This document shows, piece after piece, positions 28,701 through 36,374 of a stretch of 64,000 nucleotides of DNA. Made by a program: the position numbers and the translations under genes. The notes below the pieces were generated by a model that was not told the origin of the DNA, did no database searches, and was given only the letters and a program-made list of their open reading frames with translations. Location of the stretch: contig JAFWJA010000002.1 in assembly GCA_017511805.1 (NCBI GenBank), positions 43,620 to 107,619 of the forward strand, read 5' to 3'. This DNA is from Bacilli bacterium. GTDB lineage: Bacteria; Bacillota_I; Bacilli_A; RF39; UBA660. The number at the start of each line of letters is the position of its first letter. Positions within the stretch are counted from its first letter, which is position 1.

Positions 28701-30988
28701 TTATTAATGATGGTACAATGATAATTAATGGTGGTTATATTACAGGAACTGCAGGATATACAGATTCAGTTGCAAAAATATCAAATTCAGGTACGTTAAC
28801 CATTAATGAGTTGACAATGGATTATAGTAATCCAAAAATATCAAATTCAGGTACACTATTTATAAAAGGTGCATATAGTTATTCAAGAAGTTATTCAGGA
28901 GATATTATAAATACTGGTACTACTACTATTACTGGTGAAAATAGTGTTAATATAGGTGGTATTAGAAATAATGGTTCTGGTGTAGTTAATATATCTGATA
29001 GCTCGGTAGGACCAATAACAGGAGCTGCAAGTTCTATAACAAATATTTCTAGTGGAACAGTTGGAAGAATACTTACTAATGGACAATTAAATATTACAGG
29101 AGGAACAGTTACTTCATCAGCATCTCCAACTATTGATTTGGATGATACAGGTGTCTTAGTACTAGGAACTAAAGATGGAACAGTTAATTCTTCAAACCCT
29201 AGCATTGTATCAACATCTGGTGCAGCTATAGAAGGTTATAATATAAGCTTCTATGATGGTAAAGCAACATTTACTCCAACATTTAATAATACTTTACCAA
29301 TAAAAGGAATAATCAAGGATGTAGAAACAGGATATAATGCTATAATTAGTTCAAATTCTGAATACTTAACTAGTAGTCCTATAGTAGAAAATACAAGTAC
29401 ATCTCAAGGATATACATCATTGGATGGAGCATTTAGTGCAGCAGGTAATAATACTACTATAAGAGCTTTAGAAAACTTTGTATTAATTGATACAGTTGCT
29501 ACAGTAAGTAATGCATCAGGAAAGACTATAACATTTGATACAAATGGAAAGAATATTTATTCAACTAGTGGTGTAATGTTTGAGAATAGTGGAACATTAA
29601 ATATAACTGGTTCTGGTTCAATTCGTTCAATTACAGGAACATTTATGTCTAACCTTGGAACATTGAATATTAATAATGGTAGTATTTATAGTGATACTGA
29701 TAATACAGGAACAATGACTATAAATGCAGGAACTATAGAAGGTAATATTACTAATAATTCTAGTTCTAGTTTAACAATAAATGATGGTACTATTTCAAAT
29801 AATATTTCTAACTCAGGAAGTATGTTAATTGAGGATGGTACTCTAACAGATTCTGCTTCAGTAACGAATAATTCTACTGGAACAATTGTTATTAATGATG
29901 TTTCATGGACTGATACTTCATCAATAGGACCATTAACTAATAATGGTACTGTAACAATTAATGGTGGAACATTCACAGTCGAAAGATTAATGGGAAATAG
30001 TTCATCTGCTACAGCAACAGTTGATGGAGGAGAATTTAGTAATGAAATAGTTAATAACTATGGAACAATTACTATAGGTAATGTAACTACTAATAAGATT
30101 GGTACAAATAGAGGAACAATGACAATAAGTGGTGCTAATATTAGTAGTTTAACTGATACTATATATAATATTGGTACTAATACAACTTTGAATATCAACA
30201 ATAGTACTATAGCTACAACAAATAATATAAAAATGATTGATGTTCAAAATGGAACATTAAATATTGATTCATCTACATTAACAAAAAATAATTCTGAAAG
30301 TAATGAATTAATTAGAATCTTAGAAGGTGCATCCGCTGTTATAAAAGGTAATACAACAATTACATCATTATCAACAGCAATTAATAACAATGGTACACTA
30401 ACTGTTGGTGAAAAAGATGAAAACTATATTATGTCTAATCCATTAATTAGAGGTACAACAGGAATTAATAATACAAATGTATTTAACTTCTATGATGGAA
30501 CTATGAGTGGTTCAGAAACTTCAATATATGGTACTGTTAATGATGTAGAAGTTAATTATGTTGTTGATATAAATACAGTTGATGATTATATAAATGCAAC
30601 ATTAAAGATACCAGGAGAAAATGAAAGAGTAATTATATTTAATAATATTAACTATTCTTCGTTACAAGCAGCAATTAATGATGCTCCAACTGGAACAAGT
30701 ACTATGGTATTGTATACAAATTATGATTTAACAGATAACATTGTAGTACCATCAGGTAAGACAATTAACTTCTATACAACAGATAAGACTCTAAATTATA
30801 ATGGATATAGTATAACAGGTGCGGGTACATTTAATGTAATTTCAGGTAACCCACCATCTGCATCAATAAGTAAGTTTATTAGTGACACAATAGCTTCTAA
30901 TATTCAATTAATTATATTGTTCTTTGCATTAATCGCAATCACAGTATTAGTAATTGTTTATCATAAGAAGAAAAAAGCTAATAATTAG
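19742..30988 (+). CDS. Giant modular adhesin with TasA-like head and beta-helix stalk
   Basis: The protein has 3748 residues from a TTG start at 19742. AGGTGA (19731-19736) is placed correctly for that TTG, whereas a GTG at 19733 lies inside the ribosome site. Order of parts: signal peptide; TasA-like domain (to about nt 20225); B-repeat-like modules (20229-21020, LYAKW and FLGWR motifs); Ig/FN3-like segment (21030-21560); a first beta-helix block (21580-22170); four related beta-sandwich-like modules (22345-24040); a 330-residue inserted domain (24045-25045, containing LWRIVGVFN and KVGLIYPSDYY); a fifth module (25130-25545); a long right-handed-beta-helix-like region (25590-30850) with NNGTLTI-type rungs; a C-terminal membrane helix and KKKKANN tail. 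There is no LPxTG motif, so anchoring is probably by the helix. It follows the small TasA-like gene by 18 bases and is probably co-transcribed. Confidence 0.85.
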   Translation: MRKNKAFLLFFLFLSIFIYTVAYSGLATELSITSNVKFRPIVDIRIENIQLYGEPTGGAMIKYEPNLWEPDWNVAQTITGFTLPNSDSSITYQVTVKNYGDVDQCIYSTSMDDQTVNYQITGYTIKDIIGAGQTATFYLTFTPITTSEEERNIIVHYEFRRVFTVAYDANGGTGAPAAQRKYEREDLTLSSTVPTWTGHQFLGWSTNSSDNSVQYQPGGTFTTDAYYTTLYAKWKLSKVQLKMDMNGGTLSGNKGSNVSYDGTLVTVDNSDIIHELNYGSSLPQGGLMDYNDPQNINIERTGYQAVSGAEWKTTIDNNVVTFDQSASYASTAFTNTYDQDTVVTLQVNWEPITYSITYDLNGGSLPSGVTNPTSYNIETPDFTLNNPSKEGSVFLGWREDSLETPTTTKTISTGTTGNKTITAVFEDVEAPTISHAPTTWTNQDVTATITSSHNDYTYMYKIDDGSYLPYNSSLTIGQNCTITAYSLDGANPSLETTHIISNIDKINPTLSSLSSDNVLTDGFDISGTAQDQESGLTELRIYIKKDSEPDYTYVTSINYSTDVNAQKSFSYTFTGLDDNTDYVAKVVAVDLAGNLSTASEVNVTTTEEIIIVARLIGYNGSDYDCEENPSLCKTFSTLKSAIEYTGNVNESDNRNCLLNQCTIQMLDSVAESNTILQGQDITLDLNGYTINGVRDYTFTNNGEFTVIDSDIYIGEAADFNELSENCIKNTTGTAIVNNGTLNLGEYNTAEYVSVYEPYIYGGSTGISTTNGTFNFYDGRIRATTAISGRVEDRPPMYDANVQIIEESGVSHQVATLSILSDAEARIDNKYYTRVALAVDDAKPAPYIDVLESDDFQNSFAQDPLYQYGFIKSGNYLVNENTTSSTIAGATFVLDLRDASADQVLEASFIRTRNVNSTSEFGGHYFMISQYSEDGSSYNEQFTIPVGDSVQLAYLPCGSRYNVTLYHEINYDSYPEDNKMYLTSLTLRDSEYISPAEYDNVTVTDVSTNYTFEYDSDTKTFKSNNQYTSNTTAFGYYEIDLTNSAVDKKLIVNATLSAYGSHYGIVDVKTNNEMDTSNYYNALLSIYATSTPLNYGPMTATKTLTAGNKYYVQFYYVKQSDSYTKAAYDSMGVSDQFIINSLDIVDADPGSTTLPLSSMLQTPGTYGFTQNTWVYPNSSEVTHSYIPLNLTNTTTDMYLEIDFNSYYDFMIINTDTPALPADLSSPDYRNPTPTSSYTYYGPITINLRKGEMNYIHFIMPASSSGGTNLISVTMKQGVSYTITNSFNSSKQASASFNEFRYSDPIGIRNNTTSSPADSYVEIDLRNIPTDVVLSVDQILPSDGYAYMYLSDSPKAMNYGDVTNPASTKVKDMLMKFTYTGSMYRNGDYTSNLTYYTRTYDFVVSRGMKYYLHFGNYKTNSYYYYTINKIVTRPVNAYDTKVGKQRYISVPQSGGESELPEGMVIDENNENNLRYISSNPDNYVSFNGELWRIVGVFNTTDANNVTKPRIKIVRNDFIGAYSWDTSSNSVNGGSGVNEWSESDIMKLLNPGYDNESANNSLYWNSSSGYCYNGANDATTSCSFTSTGLNATAKSMIDEVVWYTGALNSAFNGMSAYDMYQEERGSYTGKDGITTSDISTLDNVTRTTSWLGKVGLIYPSDYYMAADTGNNIPRSQCVGDLYNYFGACSSNDWLYWSQMPYYSITPTNGGIYGNPTSPHYVIGFTGPQPYNTAAVAPFYIKPTVYLSTNIEITGGKGTSGQPYTLSLGSTDNENINNYYGLVPSGEPEDIGEVIDYSTTDYLNMRHPTVYGFEFDSTSKYYISNNASAGVSTALSYIVADRTSELTDTTIKITYDLSSYSGSGYVIIVPNNPDPNINPENYSSFSQYQNFSANSTLQTDLVTLEAGKKYYIYFAFKKYTSDTPTDTYRENMRVKIDGLEDTTPTTVVTRYIGRAKNGIEDTVHIIKNISLANTLDIASDRELILDLNGYTLTTSANAPVINNSGLLTIIDSQGGGAINATTNNAITNNQNANLAVNSGVININVANYSAIDNYSTVTLGDTAVINVTNGYGIKNETTGDILDGSGTISGGIGIYNLSTTDSGFGGYNLVNSKLNNNTTHSLTLNDISGTGIINNQSTGNLTIIDSTFNKLYPTGDVNGGNAAKNNSIYVDNCTGDIDNGVQASWNQSNNKSYVYVRNGSDIGTINLYTGHLRVNDSEVSSINSYVHYDGTIIIDDSTIGFIKNNLSTMTIKGDTVVTGGMKNSSTLIIGEDDGIISSYPRISGTPIGIDGSKYWELYNSDTVRYGEISFYDGSITGNTGNVTENTIVSIPTGTGIVDTINNDRETYSIGQPEIAEVNGVRYSSIKAAVDSISTNTETEVTLINNAFEMEGITIPAGRNIKINFNDHDAHIYTADSWITNNGTLKLYNTDSISLTNSNVFITNTGTLNYHDITLNGSSKPTISNSGTFNMNSGYLRNVTINNTGTFIVNDGRITIPQTYNHILNSNVFTVYGGEIEVYKNYSTSIPINNSGSMTFNGGTLVAYNTTGYNNTILYAIDNNNSGILTINAGTFKTTRGTPSSNYTANNFAITNTATTYIYGGEFPGERIVDNKSGYTTLIQGFTPTNCPYVGYNYGTMTIKDSTINNTTIVNQGSGILTLDGTDLTSATYQLTNYGTATIKDSTITTTTNATSISGAAIYLTGTNSTTTIENSVIKNLGRYYFGCITMEGSSNLTVKSGSVISTQGTAIYNATSNGVITIGELGGNVSQTSPKIDGMLNGIYNLKNSSIAATLNFYDGIITGYNGDYVGQASQTINGGPSAIETGYEIITIPASNGRESKYLSNDTLAENTTTHETYSDLATAISEASSGDTIKFLRDLTTLTTITSEEIPAGKSITIDMNGHDIANNGTNVPFMINNGTLTFIDSVHANDSTKSGKVINHGTQSFVTNNGTLNITYLAGNNMTSGSIINNTASNTVTITDFQFSTEEANTAIINDGTMIINGGYITGTAGYTDSVAKISNSGTLTINELTMDYSNPKISNSGTLFIKGAYSYSRSYSGDIINTGTTTITGENSVNIGGIRNNGSGVVNISDSSVGPITGAASSITNISSGTVGRILTNGQLNITGGTVTSSASPTIDLDDTGVLVLGTKDGTVNSSNPSIVSTSGAAIEGYNISFYDGKATFTPTFNNTLPIKGIIKDVETGYNAIISSNSEYLTSSPIVENTSTSQGYTSLDGAFSAAGNNTTIRALENFVLIDTVATVSNASGKTITFDTNGKNIYSTSGVMFENSGTLNITGSGSIRSITGTFMSNLGTLNINNGSIYSDTDNTGTMTINAGTIEGNITNNSSSSLTINDGTISNNISNSGSMLIEDGTLTDSASVTNNSTGTIVINDVSWTDTSSIGPLTNNGTVTINGGTFTVERLMGNSSSATATVDGGEFSNEIVNNYGTITIGNVTTNKIGTNRGTMTISGANISSLTDTIYNIGTNTTLNINNSTIATTNNIKMIDVQNGTLNIDSSTLTKNNSESNELIRILEGASAVIKGNTTITSLSTAINNNGTLTVGEKDENYIMSNPLIRGTTGINNTNVFNFYDGTMSGSETSIYGTVNDVEVNYVVDINTVDDYINATLKIPGENERVIIFNNINYSSLQAAINDAPTGTSTMVLYTNYDLTDNIVVPSGKTINFYTTDKTLNYNGYSITGAGTFNVISGNPPSASISKFISDTIASNIQLIILFFALIAITVLVIVYHKKKKANN

Positions 30989-30993
30989 CATTT

Positions 30994-31020
30994 AAGGAAA
31001 GCAATTTGCTTTCCTTTTTT
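30994..31020 (+). terminator. Terminator after giant adhesin
   Basis: The stem AAGGAAAGCAA / TTGCTTTCCTT (about 9 usable pairs) is followed by a T-run. It separates the adhesin from the polysaccharide operon. Confidence 0.85.
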
Positions 31021-31029
31021 GTTATAAAA

Positions 31030-31038
31030 TGGTATAAT
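31030..31038 (+). promoter_or_regulatory. Extended -10 promoter of the polysaccharide operon
   Basis: TGG-TATAAT directly after the terminator, with no clear -35 box. GAGGT precedes the ATG at 31063. This supports an 11-gene operon up to 41802, since no other terminator is seen inside. Confidence 0.6.
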
Positions 31039-31062
31039 TTTATTAGAAATAATGAGGTAAAT

Positions 31063-31638
31063 ATGTATAAGTATATCAAGAAGATTTTAGATTTTATTTT
31101 TTCATTAATATTAATAATTATACTATTAATACCTATGATTATTATTTCTATATTAATACTGATTATTGATAGACAGAACTTCATATTTAAACAAGATAGA
31201 ACTGGTTTAAATGGTAAGAATTTTAAGATATTAAAATTTAGAACTATGAAGAAAGGTAAACCAACAGGATTAGGTAAAAAGATTAGAAGATTATCTCTTG
31301 ATGAATTACCACAATTATTCAATATTTTAAAAGGTGATATGAGTTTTATAGGACCTAGACCATGGATACCAGAATACTATGATAATATGAATAAGAAACA
31401 AAAAAGAAGAGTTAGTGTTTTACCTGGATTAACAGGACTAGCTCAAGTATCTGGAAGAAATGATATAGATGTATTTAAGAAGATAGATTATGATCTTGAA
31501 TATGTAGATAATTTTTCTTTTAAACAAGATATTAGTATTATATTTAAAACTATTTGTGTAATTTTTAAAAAGGATTCAGATATTAGTGAAGAAGGAATAA
31601 ATAGGGAGATTAAGGAATTAGAAAAACAAAAAAATTAG
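31063..31638 (+). CDS. Monotopic phosphoglycosyl transferase (bacterial sugar transferase)
   Basis: The 191-residue protein initiates glycan synthesis by moving a sugar-1-phosphate to undecaprenyl phosphate at the inner face of the membrane. It has an N-terminal membrane segment (about 9-36), KFRTM (58-62), the catalytic Asp80-Glu81 dyad in LDELPQL, the family motif GDMSFIGPRP, and GLTGLAQVSGR. The size is that of the minimal PglC/WcaJ-C type without extra membrane helices. The ATG at 31063 has GAGGT upstream; an in-frame TTG at 31006 lies inside the terminator and is rejected. First gene of the operon. The sugar specificity is not evident. Confidence 0.9.
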   Translation: MYKYIKKILDFIFSLILIIILLIPMIIISILILIIDRQNFIFKQDRTGLNGKNFKILKFRTMKKGKPTGLGKKIRRLSLDELPQLFNILKGDMSFIGPRPWIPEYYDNMNKKQKRRVSVLPGLTGLAQVSGRNDIDVFKKIDYDLEYVDNFSFKQDISIIFKTICVIFKKDSDISEEGINREIKELEKQKN

Positions 31639-31647
31639 GAGCAGTAT

Positions 31648-32385
31648 ATGAAAAAAGTCAGTGTAATAATGCCAGTTTATAATAGCAAGAATCATATTAA
31701 AGATTGTCTTACTAGTGTTGTTAATCAAACCTATAAGAATTTAGAAATAATTGTTGTTAATGATAAGAGTACTGATAAAAGTATGAAGATTGTTAAGAAG
31801 TTTAATGATAAAAGAATAAAGATTATTGATTTGAAAAAGAATTCTGGCGTTGCGGTTGCTAGAAATACTGGTATAGATGCTGCTACTGGTGATTATATTT
31901 GTTTTATTGATTCAGATGACTATTGGAATTTAAAAAAAATAGATATTCAGGTTAAATTTATGGAAGAAAATGATTATACGTTTATATATAGTGACTATGA
32001 ATATTTAAGATTAAATGGTTCTAGACATAGAGTTAATGTTCCAAAGTCTATGACATATAAAGATGCACTTAAAAATACAACTATATTTACTTCAACAGTT
32101 ATGTTTAATATGAAATATTTAACTAAAGAAGATATATATATGCCTTTAATAAAAAGAGGGCAAGATACTGCTTGTTGGTGGCAAGTTTTAAAAAAAGGAA
32201 TAATTGCTTATGGTATAAATGAAGTTTTATCTATATATAGAGTAGGTGAAACTACACTTTCTTCAAATAAATTTAAAGCAATTATTAGAACATGGAAAAT
32301 ATATAAAAGGGAAGATATAGTTTTTTATAAAAGAATATATTATTACTTTTGTTATATATTTAACGCAATTAAAAGGAGATTATAA
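31648..32385 (+). CDS. Family 2 glycosyltransferase
   Basis: The 245-residue GT-A-type enzyme starts VSVIMPVYNS, has VVNDKSTDKS at the nucleotide-binding site, ARNTGIDAATGDY, and the metal-binding DSDD at 88-91. A likely catalytic-base region, RGQDTACWW, lies near 171-179. It adds one sugar to the lipid-linked repeat unit on the cytoplasmic side. AGGAG precedes the start, and the gene overlaps the next by one base (TAATG). Donor and acceptor unknown. Confidence 0.9.
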   Translation: MKKVSVIMPVYNSKNHIKDCLTSVVNQTYKNLEIIVVNDKSTDKSMKIVKKFNDKRIKIIDLKKNSGVAVARNTGIDAATGDYICFIDSDDYWNLKKIDIQVKFMEENDYTFIYSDYEYLRLNGSRHRVNVPKSMTYKDALKNTTIFTSTVMFNMKYLTKEDIYMPLIKRGQDTACWWQVLKKGIIAYGINEVLSIYRVGETTLSSNKFKAIIRTWKIYKREDIVFYKRIYYYFCYIFNAIKRRL

Positions 32386-33611
32386 TGGATAAGATTAAGA
32401 AAAATATACTACCAATTTATATAATTATTAATATCCTATATTTATTGATAGGTAGTTTTTTTGCGTATATTGGATCTATTCAGAGAGTATATTTTTCTTA
32501 TGGTTATATATTTGTTTTATTACCATTAAATATTATAATGGCAATTTTATTACGAAAAAGATATAAAAAGAATATAATTCATATTTTCTTATTATCTATC
32601 CTAGTCTTTTCTATTATAAGTACTATATTTGCTTATAAGAAAGATATAGCTTTATTTGGTGAATTTAATAGATATGAAGGTCTATTTATGATTGCGTATT
32701 ATCTTTCTATTGTTTATTTAAGTTCTTTAGTAGAAGAGAAGAAAAAAAAGATGATTGCTTATGTAATAATAGGAGTAGTAGCATTAGAAATATTATTTGG
32801 TTTATTTCAAAAGTTTAATATATTTAATGTTCCTGTTTATTATCACAATGGAGAAATATTCTTTTCTGGTTTTCCATCAAATCCTAATTTCATGGCAACT
32901 TTGATTCTTATAGGACTTTGTTACTTAATTGGTTTATTTTTTGAATCAAAAAAGAATATAATCTATATATTACTAATTCTTTATTTTTTAACAGGTCTTA
33001 TGATGACTAATACTTTAAGTTGTATAGTGGGATTATTCTTTGTACTTATATACCTTATTGTTTATTCAATCAAGTTTAAAACATATAAAAAATTAATAAT
33101 ATTATTACTATGTATTATTTCTGTATTTTGTGTACTTCATAATACTAAGATGACTACATTAGCGGAAGATTTAAAATTATTTAAGAAACAAACAACTAAG
33201 ATGGTAACAGGAGATTATGAATCGGATTATAATTTTGGTTCTGGAAGAATATATGTATGGAGAAATACAATGAATTATCTTCCTAAATACCTTTTAACTG
33301 GAATTGGTATAGATAATTTTAAGTATATTAATAATGGATTACCGATATATAGATATGGTTTTCCATACGATAAAGCTCATAATGAGTATCTTCAAATACT
33401 TGTTACTGCGGGAATTTATACATTACTATCGTATTTAGCTTTATACTTTGTAATTACTTTTAGAGGTATTAAGAATAGTTTTAAAAATAAAGAACTATAT
33501 TTAATTCTTCCAGTAATTGGTTATTTAGTACAGGCCTTCTTTAACATAAGTGTTATTGAAGTAGCGCCACTTTTCTATATAACACTAGGTTTAAACATAA
33601 AGAGGTCTTAG
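32385..33611 (+). CDS. O-antigen ligase/polymerase family protein (Wzy-like)
   Basis: The 408-residue protein has about ten or more membrane helices. It contains the Wzy_C / O-antigen ligase signature: a periplasm-facing loop with GSGRIYVWRNTMNYLPK (about 284-300), TGIGIDNF and the KAHNEYLQILVTAG motif. In this context it is most likely the polymerase that joins repeat units delivered by the flippase at 40306. Sequence alone cannot separate polymerase from ligase. Translational coupling to the upstream glycosyltransferase is suggested by the TAATG overlap. Confidence 0.85.
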   Translation: MDKIKKNILPIYIIINILYLLIGSFFAYIGSIQRVYFSYGYIFVLLPLNIIMAILLRKRYKKNIIHIFLLSILVFSIISTIFAYKKDIALFGEFNRYEGLFMIAYYLSIVYLSSLVEEKKKKMIAYVIIGVVALEILFGLFQKFNIFNVPVYYHNGEIFFSGFPSNPNFMATLILIGLCYLIGLFFESKKNIIYILLILYFLTGLMMTNTLSCIVGLFFVLIYLIVYSIKFKTYKKLIILLLCIISVFCVLHNTKMTTLAEDLKLFKKQTTKMVTGDYESDYNFGSGRIYVWRNTMNYLPKYLLTGIGIDNFKYINNGLPIYRYGFPYDKAHNEYLQILVTAGIYTLLSYLALYFVITFRGIKNSFKNKELYLILPVIGYLVQAFFNISVIEVAPLFYITLGLNIKRS

Positions 33612-33612
33612 T

Positions 33613-34383
33613 ATGAAGTTAGAAGTAATATTATCAGTAATGAATTTAGATAAAAAAGAATTAGATAAAAAGAATATAACTAGTAAGTGCACTGTTATTA
33701 ATCAAACTAATAAAGAAGGCCATACTAAATATAAAAACTTTGATATTTATAGTTATAAAGAAAAAGGGGCTTCAAATAGTAGAAATAGGGGATTAGAAAA
33801 AGCAACAGAAGATGTATTGATTCTTTGTGATGATGATGTTGTTTATAATAAAGATTATGAAAAAATAGTTTTGAAAGAGTTTAAAAATAATAAGGATGCT
33901 GATATGATAATTTTTAATATGCATAGTCCAAATAGAAAGAAAAGAGTAATTAAAAAAAATAAAAGACTACATATTTATAATTCATTACATTATGCATCTA
34001 GTAATATAGCTTTTAGAAGAAAGTCTATAGGTAATATAAGATTTGATCCAATGTTTGGTCCAAATGGAGTATTTGGTCATGCTGGTGGAGATGACACTAC
34101 TTTTGTAGTTAATTGCTTAAAGAAAAAATTAAAGATTTATTCAAATACTAATTTTATAGGAACAATGTATCATGATAAATCAACATGGTTTAAAGAATAC
34201 GATGAAAATTATTTTTATGATAAAGGTGCACTCTTTACAAATATAAGTAGAGTTTTAAGAATACCTTTATTTCTTCAGTTTTTATTAAGACATAGAGATT
34301 TTTTAAAAAATGTTCATTTCTTTAAAGCATTTAAATTAATGATAAAGGGGTCTAATGATTATTTAAAAATGATTAATAAATAG
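33613..34383 (+). CDS. Family 2-like glycosyltransferase
   Basis: The 256-residue GT-A-like protein is more diverged than the other two. It keeps SNSRNRGLEKATEDVLILCDDD with the metal-binding DDD at 73-75, and a GGDDTTF motif near 159-165 where an acidic catalytic residue is expected. The N-terminus, LEVILSVMN, replaces the usual S-V-I-I-P-x-Y-N. One base separates it from the polymerase gene. The diverged head may bind an unusual donor, which is inference. Confidence 0.75.
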   Translation: MKLEVILSVMNLDKKELDKKNITSKCTVINQTNKEGHTKYKNFDIYSYKEKGASNSRNRGLEKATEDVLILCDDDVVYNKDYEKIVLKEFKNNKDADMIIFNMHSPNRKKRVIKKNKRLHIYNSLHYASSNIAFRRKSIGNIRFDPMFGPNGVFGHAGGDDTTFVVNCLKKKLKIYSNTNFIGTMYHDKSTWFKEYDENYFYDKGALFTNISRVLRIPLFLQFLLRHRDFLKNVHFFKAFKLMIKGSNDYLKMINK

Positions 34384-34398
34384 ACTAGGAGGATGGTT

Positions 34399-35409
34399 AT
34401 GAACAAAAGAATATTTGTTACAGGAGTCGCTGGTTTTTTAGGAAGTCATGTGGCTGATAGAATGATAGAACTTGGTTATGAAGTAGTAGGTGTAGACAAT
34501 TTATCAGGTGGTTTTAAAGATAATGTTAATCCTAAAGTAGAGTTTTATGAAGAAGATTGTAATAATCTTGATAAGATGAAAGAATTAATTAAAGGATGTG
34601 ATATAGTTTTTCATGCTGCTTGTGTAGCTCCTGATGGATATTCATTTTATTCTCCTTACTATATTACTAAAAATACATTTGAAGCAACTATGAGTGTATT
34701 AAGTGCTTCTATATCTAATAATGTTAAGAAATTTGTGTATTGTTCTAGTATGGCTAGATATGGTAGTCAACCTAAATTACCTTATACAGAAGATATGGAT
34801 TGTTATCCAGTTTCTCCATATGGAGTAGCAAAATTAGCTAGTGAACAAGTAGTTAAGCAATTATGTGAATTAAATAATATTGATTATGTTATATTAGTTC
34901 CTCATAATATTATTGGCCCTAGACAAAATTATACTGATCCATATAGAAATGTAGCGGCTATTATGATAAATAGAATGTTACAAAATAAACAACCTATAAT
35001 AAATGGAGATGGAAATCAAAAAAGATGTTTTTCTTTTATTAATGATTGTGTTAGTTGTATAGAAAAAGCAATTACTAATGATAACGTAAATGGTGAAGTA
35101 ATAAATATTGGACCAGATGAAGAATTTATAACTATAAATGAATTAGCAAAAGAAATAGCGTATGATTTAAATTTTGATTTAGATCCAATATATGAACCAG
35201 ATAGACCAAATGAAATTAAAGAAGCAATGTGTTCTTCTGATAAAGCAAGAAAACTTCTTGATTATGAAACGAAAACTAGTTTTAAAGAAGGAATATCGGA
35301 AATGGTAGAGTATATTAAATCAAGAGGTCCAAAAGAATTTGATTATAATTGTCCATTAGAAATAGATAATAATAATACTCCATCTTCTTGGAGAAATAGA
35401 AAGATATAG
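34399..35409 (+). CDS. NAD-dependent epimerase/dehydratase (extended SDR)
   Basis: The 336-residue protein starts with MNKRIFVTGVAGFLGSH, containing the Rossmann GxxGxxG (Gly9, Gly12, Gly15). The catalytic Tyr141-x3-Lys145 lies in SPYGVAK, and Ser residues lie near 116-117 in YCSSM. The family includes UDP-glucose 4-epimerases and related nucleotide-sugar enzymes, so it probably makes a sugar donor for this operon. AGGAGG (34387-34392) sits six bases from the ATG at 34399 and directly abuts an ATG at 34393, so the later start is chosen. The C-terminus has an extension rich in charged residues. Confidence 0.88.
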   Translation: MNKRIFVTGVAGFLGSHVADRMIELGYEVVGVDNLSGGFKDNVNPKVEFYEEDCNNLDKMKELIKGCDIVFHAACVAPDGYSFYSPYYITKNTFEATMSVLSASISNNVKKFVYCSSMARYGSQPKLPYTEDMDCYPVSPYGVAKLASEQVVKQLCELNNIDYVILVPHNIIGPRQNYTDPYRNVAAIMINRMLQNKQPIINGDGNQKRCFSFINDCVSCIEKAITNDNVNGEVINIGPDEEFITINELAKEIAYDLNFDLDPIYEPDRPNEIKEAMCSSDKARKLLDYETKTSFKEGISEMVEYIKSRGPKEFDYNCPLEIDNNNTPSSWRNRKI

Positions 35410-35416
35410 GTTTTAT

Positions 35417-36370
35417 ATGAAAGATTTAATCTCAGTAGTAGTTAATGTTTTTAATGGTGAAAAATATATAAAAAAATGTCTAGATAGTATTATTAATCAA
35501 ACATATAAAAATATAGAAATATTAATTGTTAATGATGGTTCTACTGATAAGACTTTAGAAGTATGTAAGAGTATTAAAGATAAAAGAATTAGAATAATTG
35601 ATCAAAAAAATATAGGTATATCTTTATCAAGAAATGTAGGAATGGATAATTCAAAAGGAGATTATATATTCTTTGTAGATTCAGATGATTTTATTGAAAA
35701 AGATACGATAGAGTATTTATATAATTTATGTAAAAAAGAAGATGTACCACTTTCAATATGTCAATCTATAGAGATACATGATTATGATTTTAAATTTAAT
35801 CAACCTGAAGAAAAAGTAGATTTAATCCCAGGAATAGAGATAGTAAAAAAAATACTATTAAATCTAGAAAGAAATGGTAATATCTGGGGTAAGATGATGA
35901 GAAGAGATATCGCTACTAAATATAGATTTGAGGATAGAAAAATATCTGATGTTGTGGTTATATATAAAATGGTAATGGATATAGATAAAGTGGCATATTC
36001 TAATCAAATTAAATATTATTATTTAAAACATAAAGATAGTATAGTAGGAAGTCATACTACTAAATGGTCTATGGATTATTATAAGGGTATGCTTGAAAGA
36101 TATGAGGTTTTAAAAGAAAGATACCCTGATATGATTGAAAATCAAATATCTGTACTTTGGTCAATTATGGCACTATATTCATATAATGATAAAGAATTAG
36201 AGGAATTCTTAGATAAAGAAGGAGCAAGAAGAATATTTAAAAAAATGTTTACTATGAAAGTAATAAGTAGTAAATTAAAAAGAAAAGATAAACAAAAAAT
36301 TATACTATTCAGAATAAGTTCTAAATTATATAAGAAAATATTAAATATACATTTAAAAAGAAAAAGGTGA
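35417..36370 (+). CDS. Family 2 glycosyltransferase
   Basis: The 317-residue GT-A enzyme has ISVVVNVFNGEKYI at the N-terminus, LIVNDGSTDKT, SRNVGMDNSKGDYIFFVDSDD with DSDD at 88-91, and a basic C-terminal tail that may hold it at the membrane. It belongs to the EpsJ-like group of polysaccharide transferases. The gene ends with TGA, one of the clear uses of TGA as a stop here. Specificity unknown. Confidence 0.9.
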   Translation: MKDLISVVVNVFNGEKYIKKCLDSIINQTYKNIEILIVNDGSTDKTLEVCKSIKDKRIRIIDQKNIGISLSRNVGMDNSKGDYIFFVDSDDFIEKDTIEYLYNLCKKEDVPLSICQSIEIHDYDFKFNQPEEKVDLIPGIEIVKKILLNLERNGNIWGKMMRRDIATKYRFEDRKISDVVVIYKMVMDIDKVAYSNQIKYYYLKHKDSIVGSHTTKWSMDYYKGMLERYEVLKERYPDMIENQISVLWSIMALYSYNDKELEEFLDKEGARRIFKKMFTMKVISSKLKRKDKQKIILFRISSKLYKKILNIHLKRKR

Positions 36371-36374
36371 TTAC

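Noticed and set aside
30860..30988. LPxTG-type anchor at the end of the giant adhesin
   Set aside because: There is a membrane helix and basic tail but no LPxTG or NPxTG motif before it.
31006..31062. TTG at 31006 as the start of the sugar transferase
   Set aside because: It lies in the terminator stem and upstream of the extended -10; the ATG at 31063 has GAGGT and starts the conserved N-terminus.
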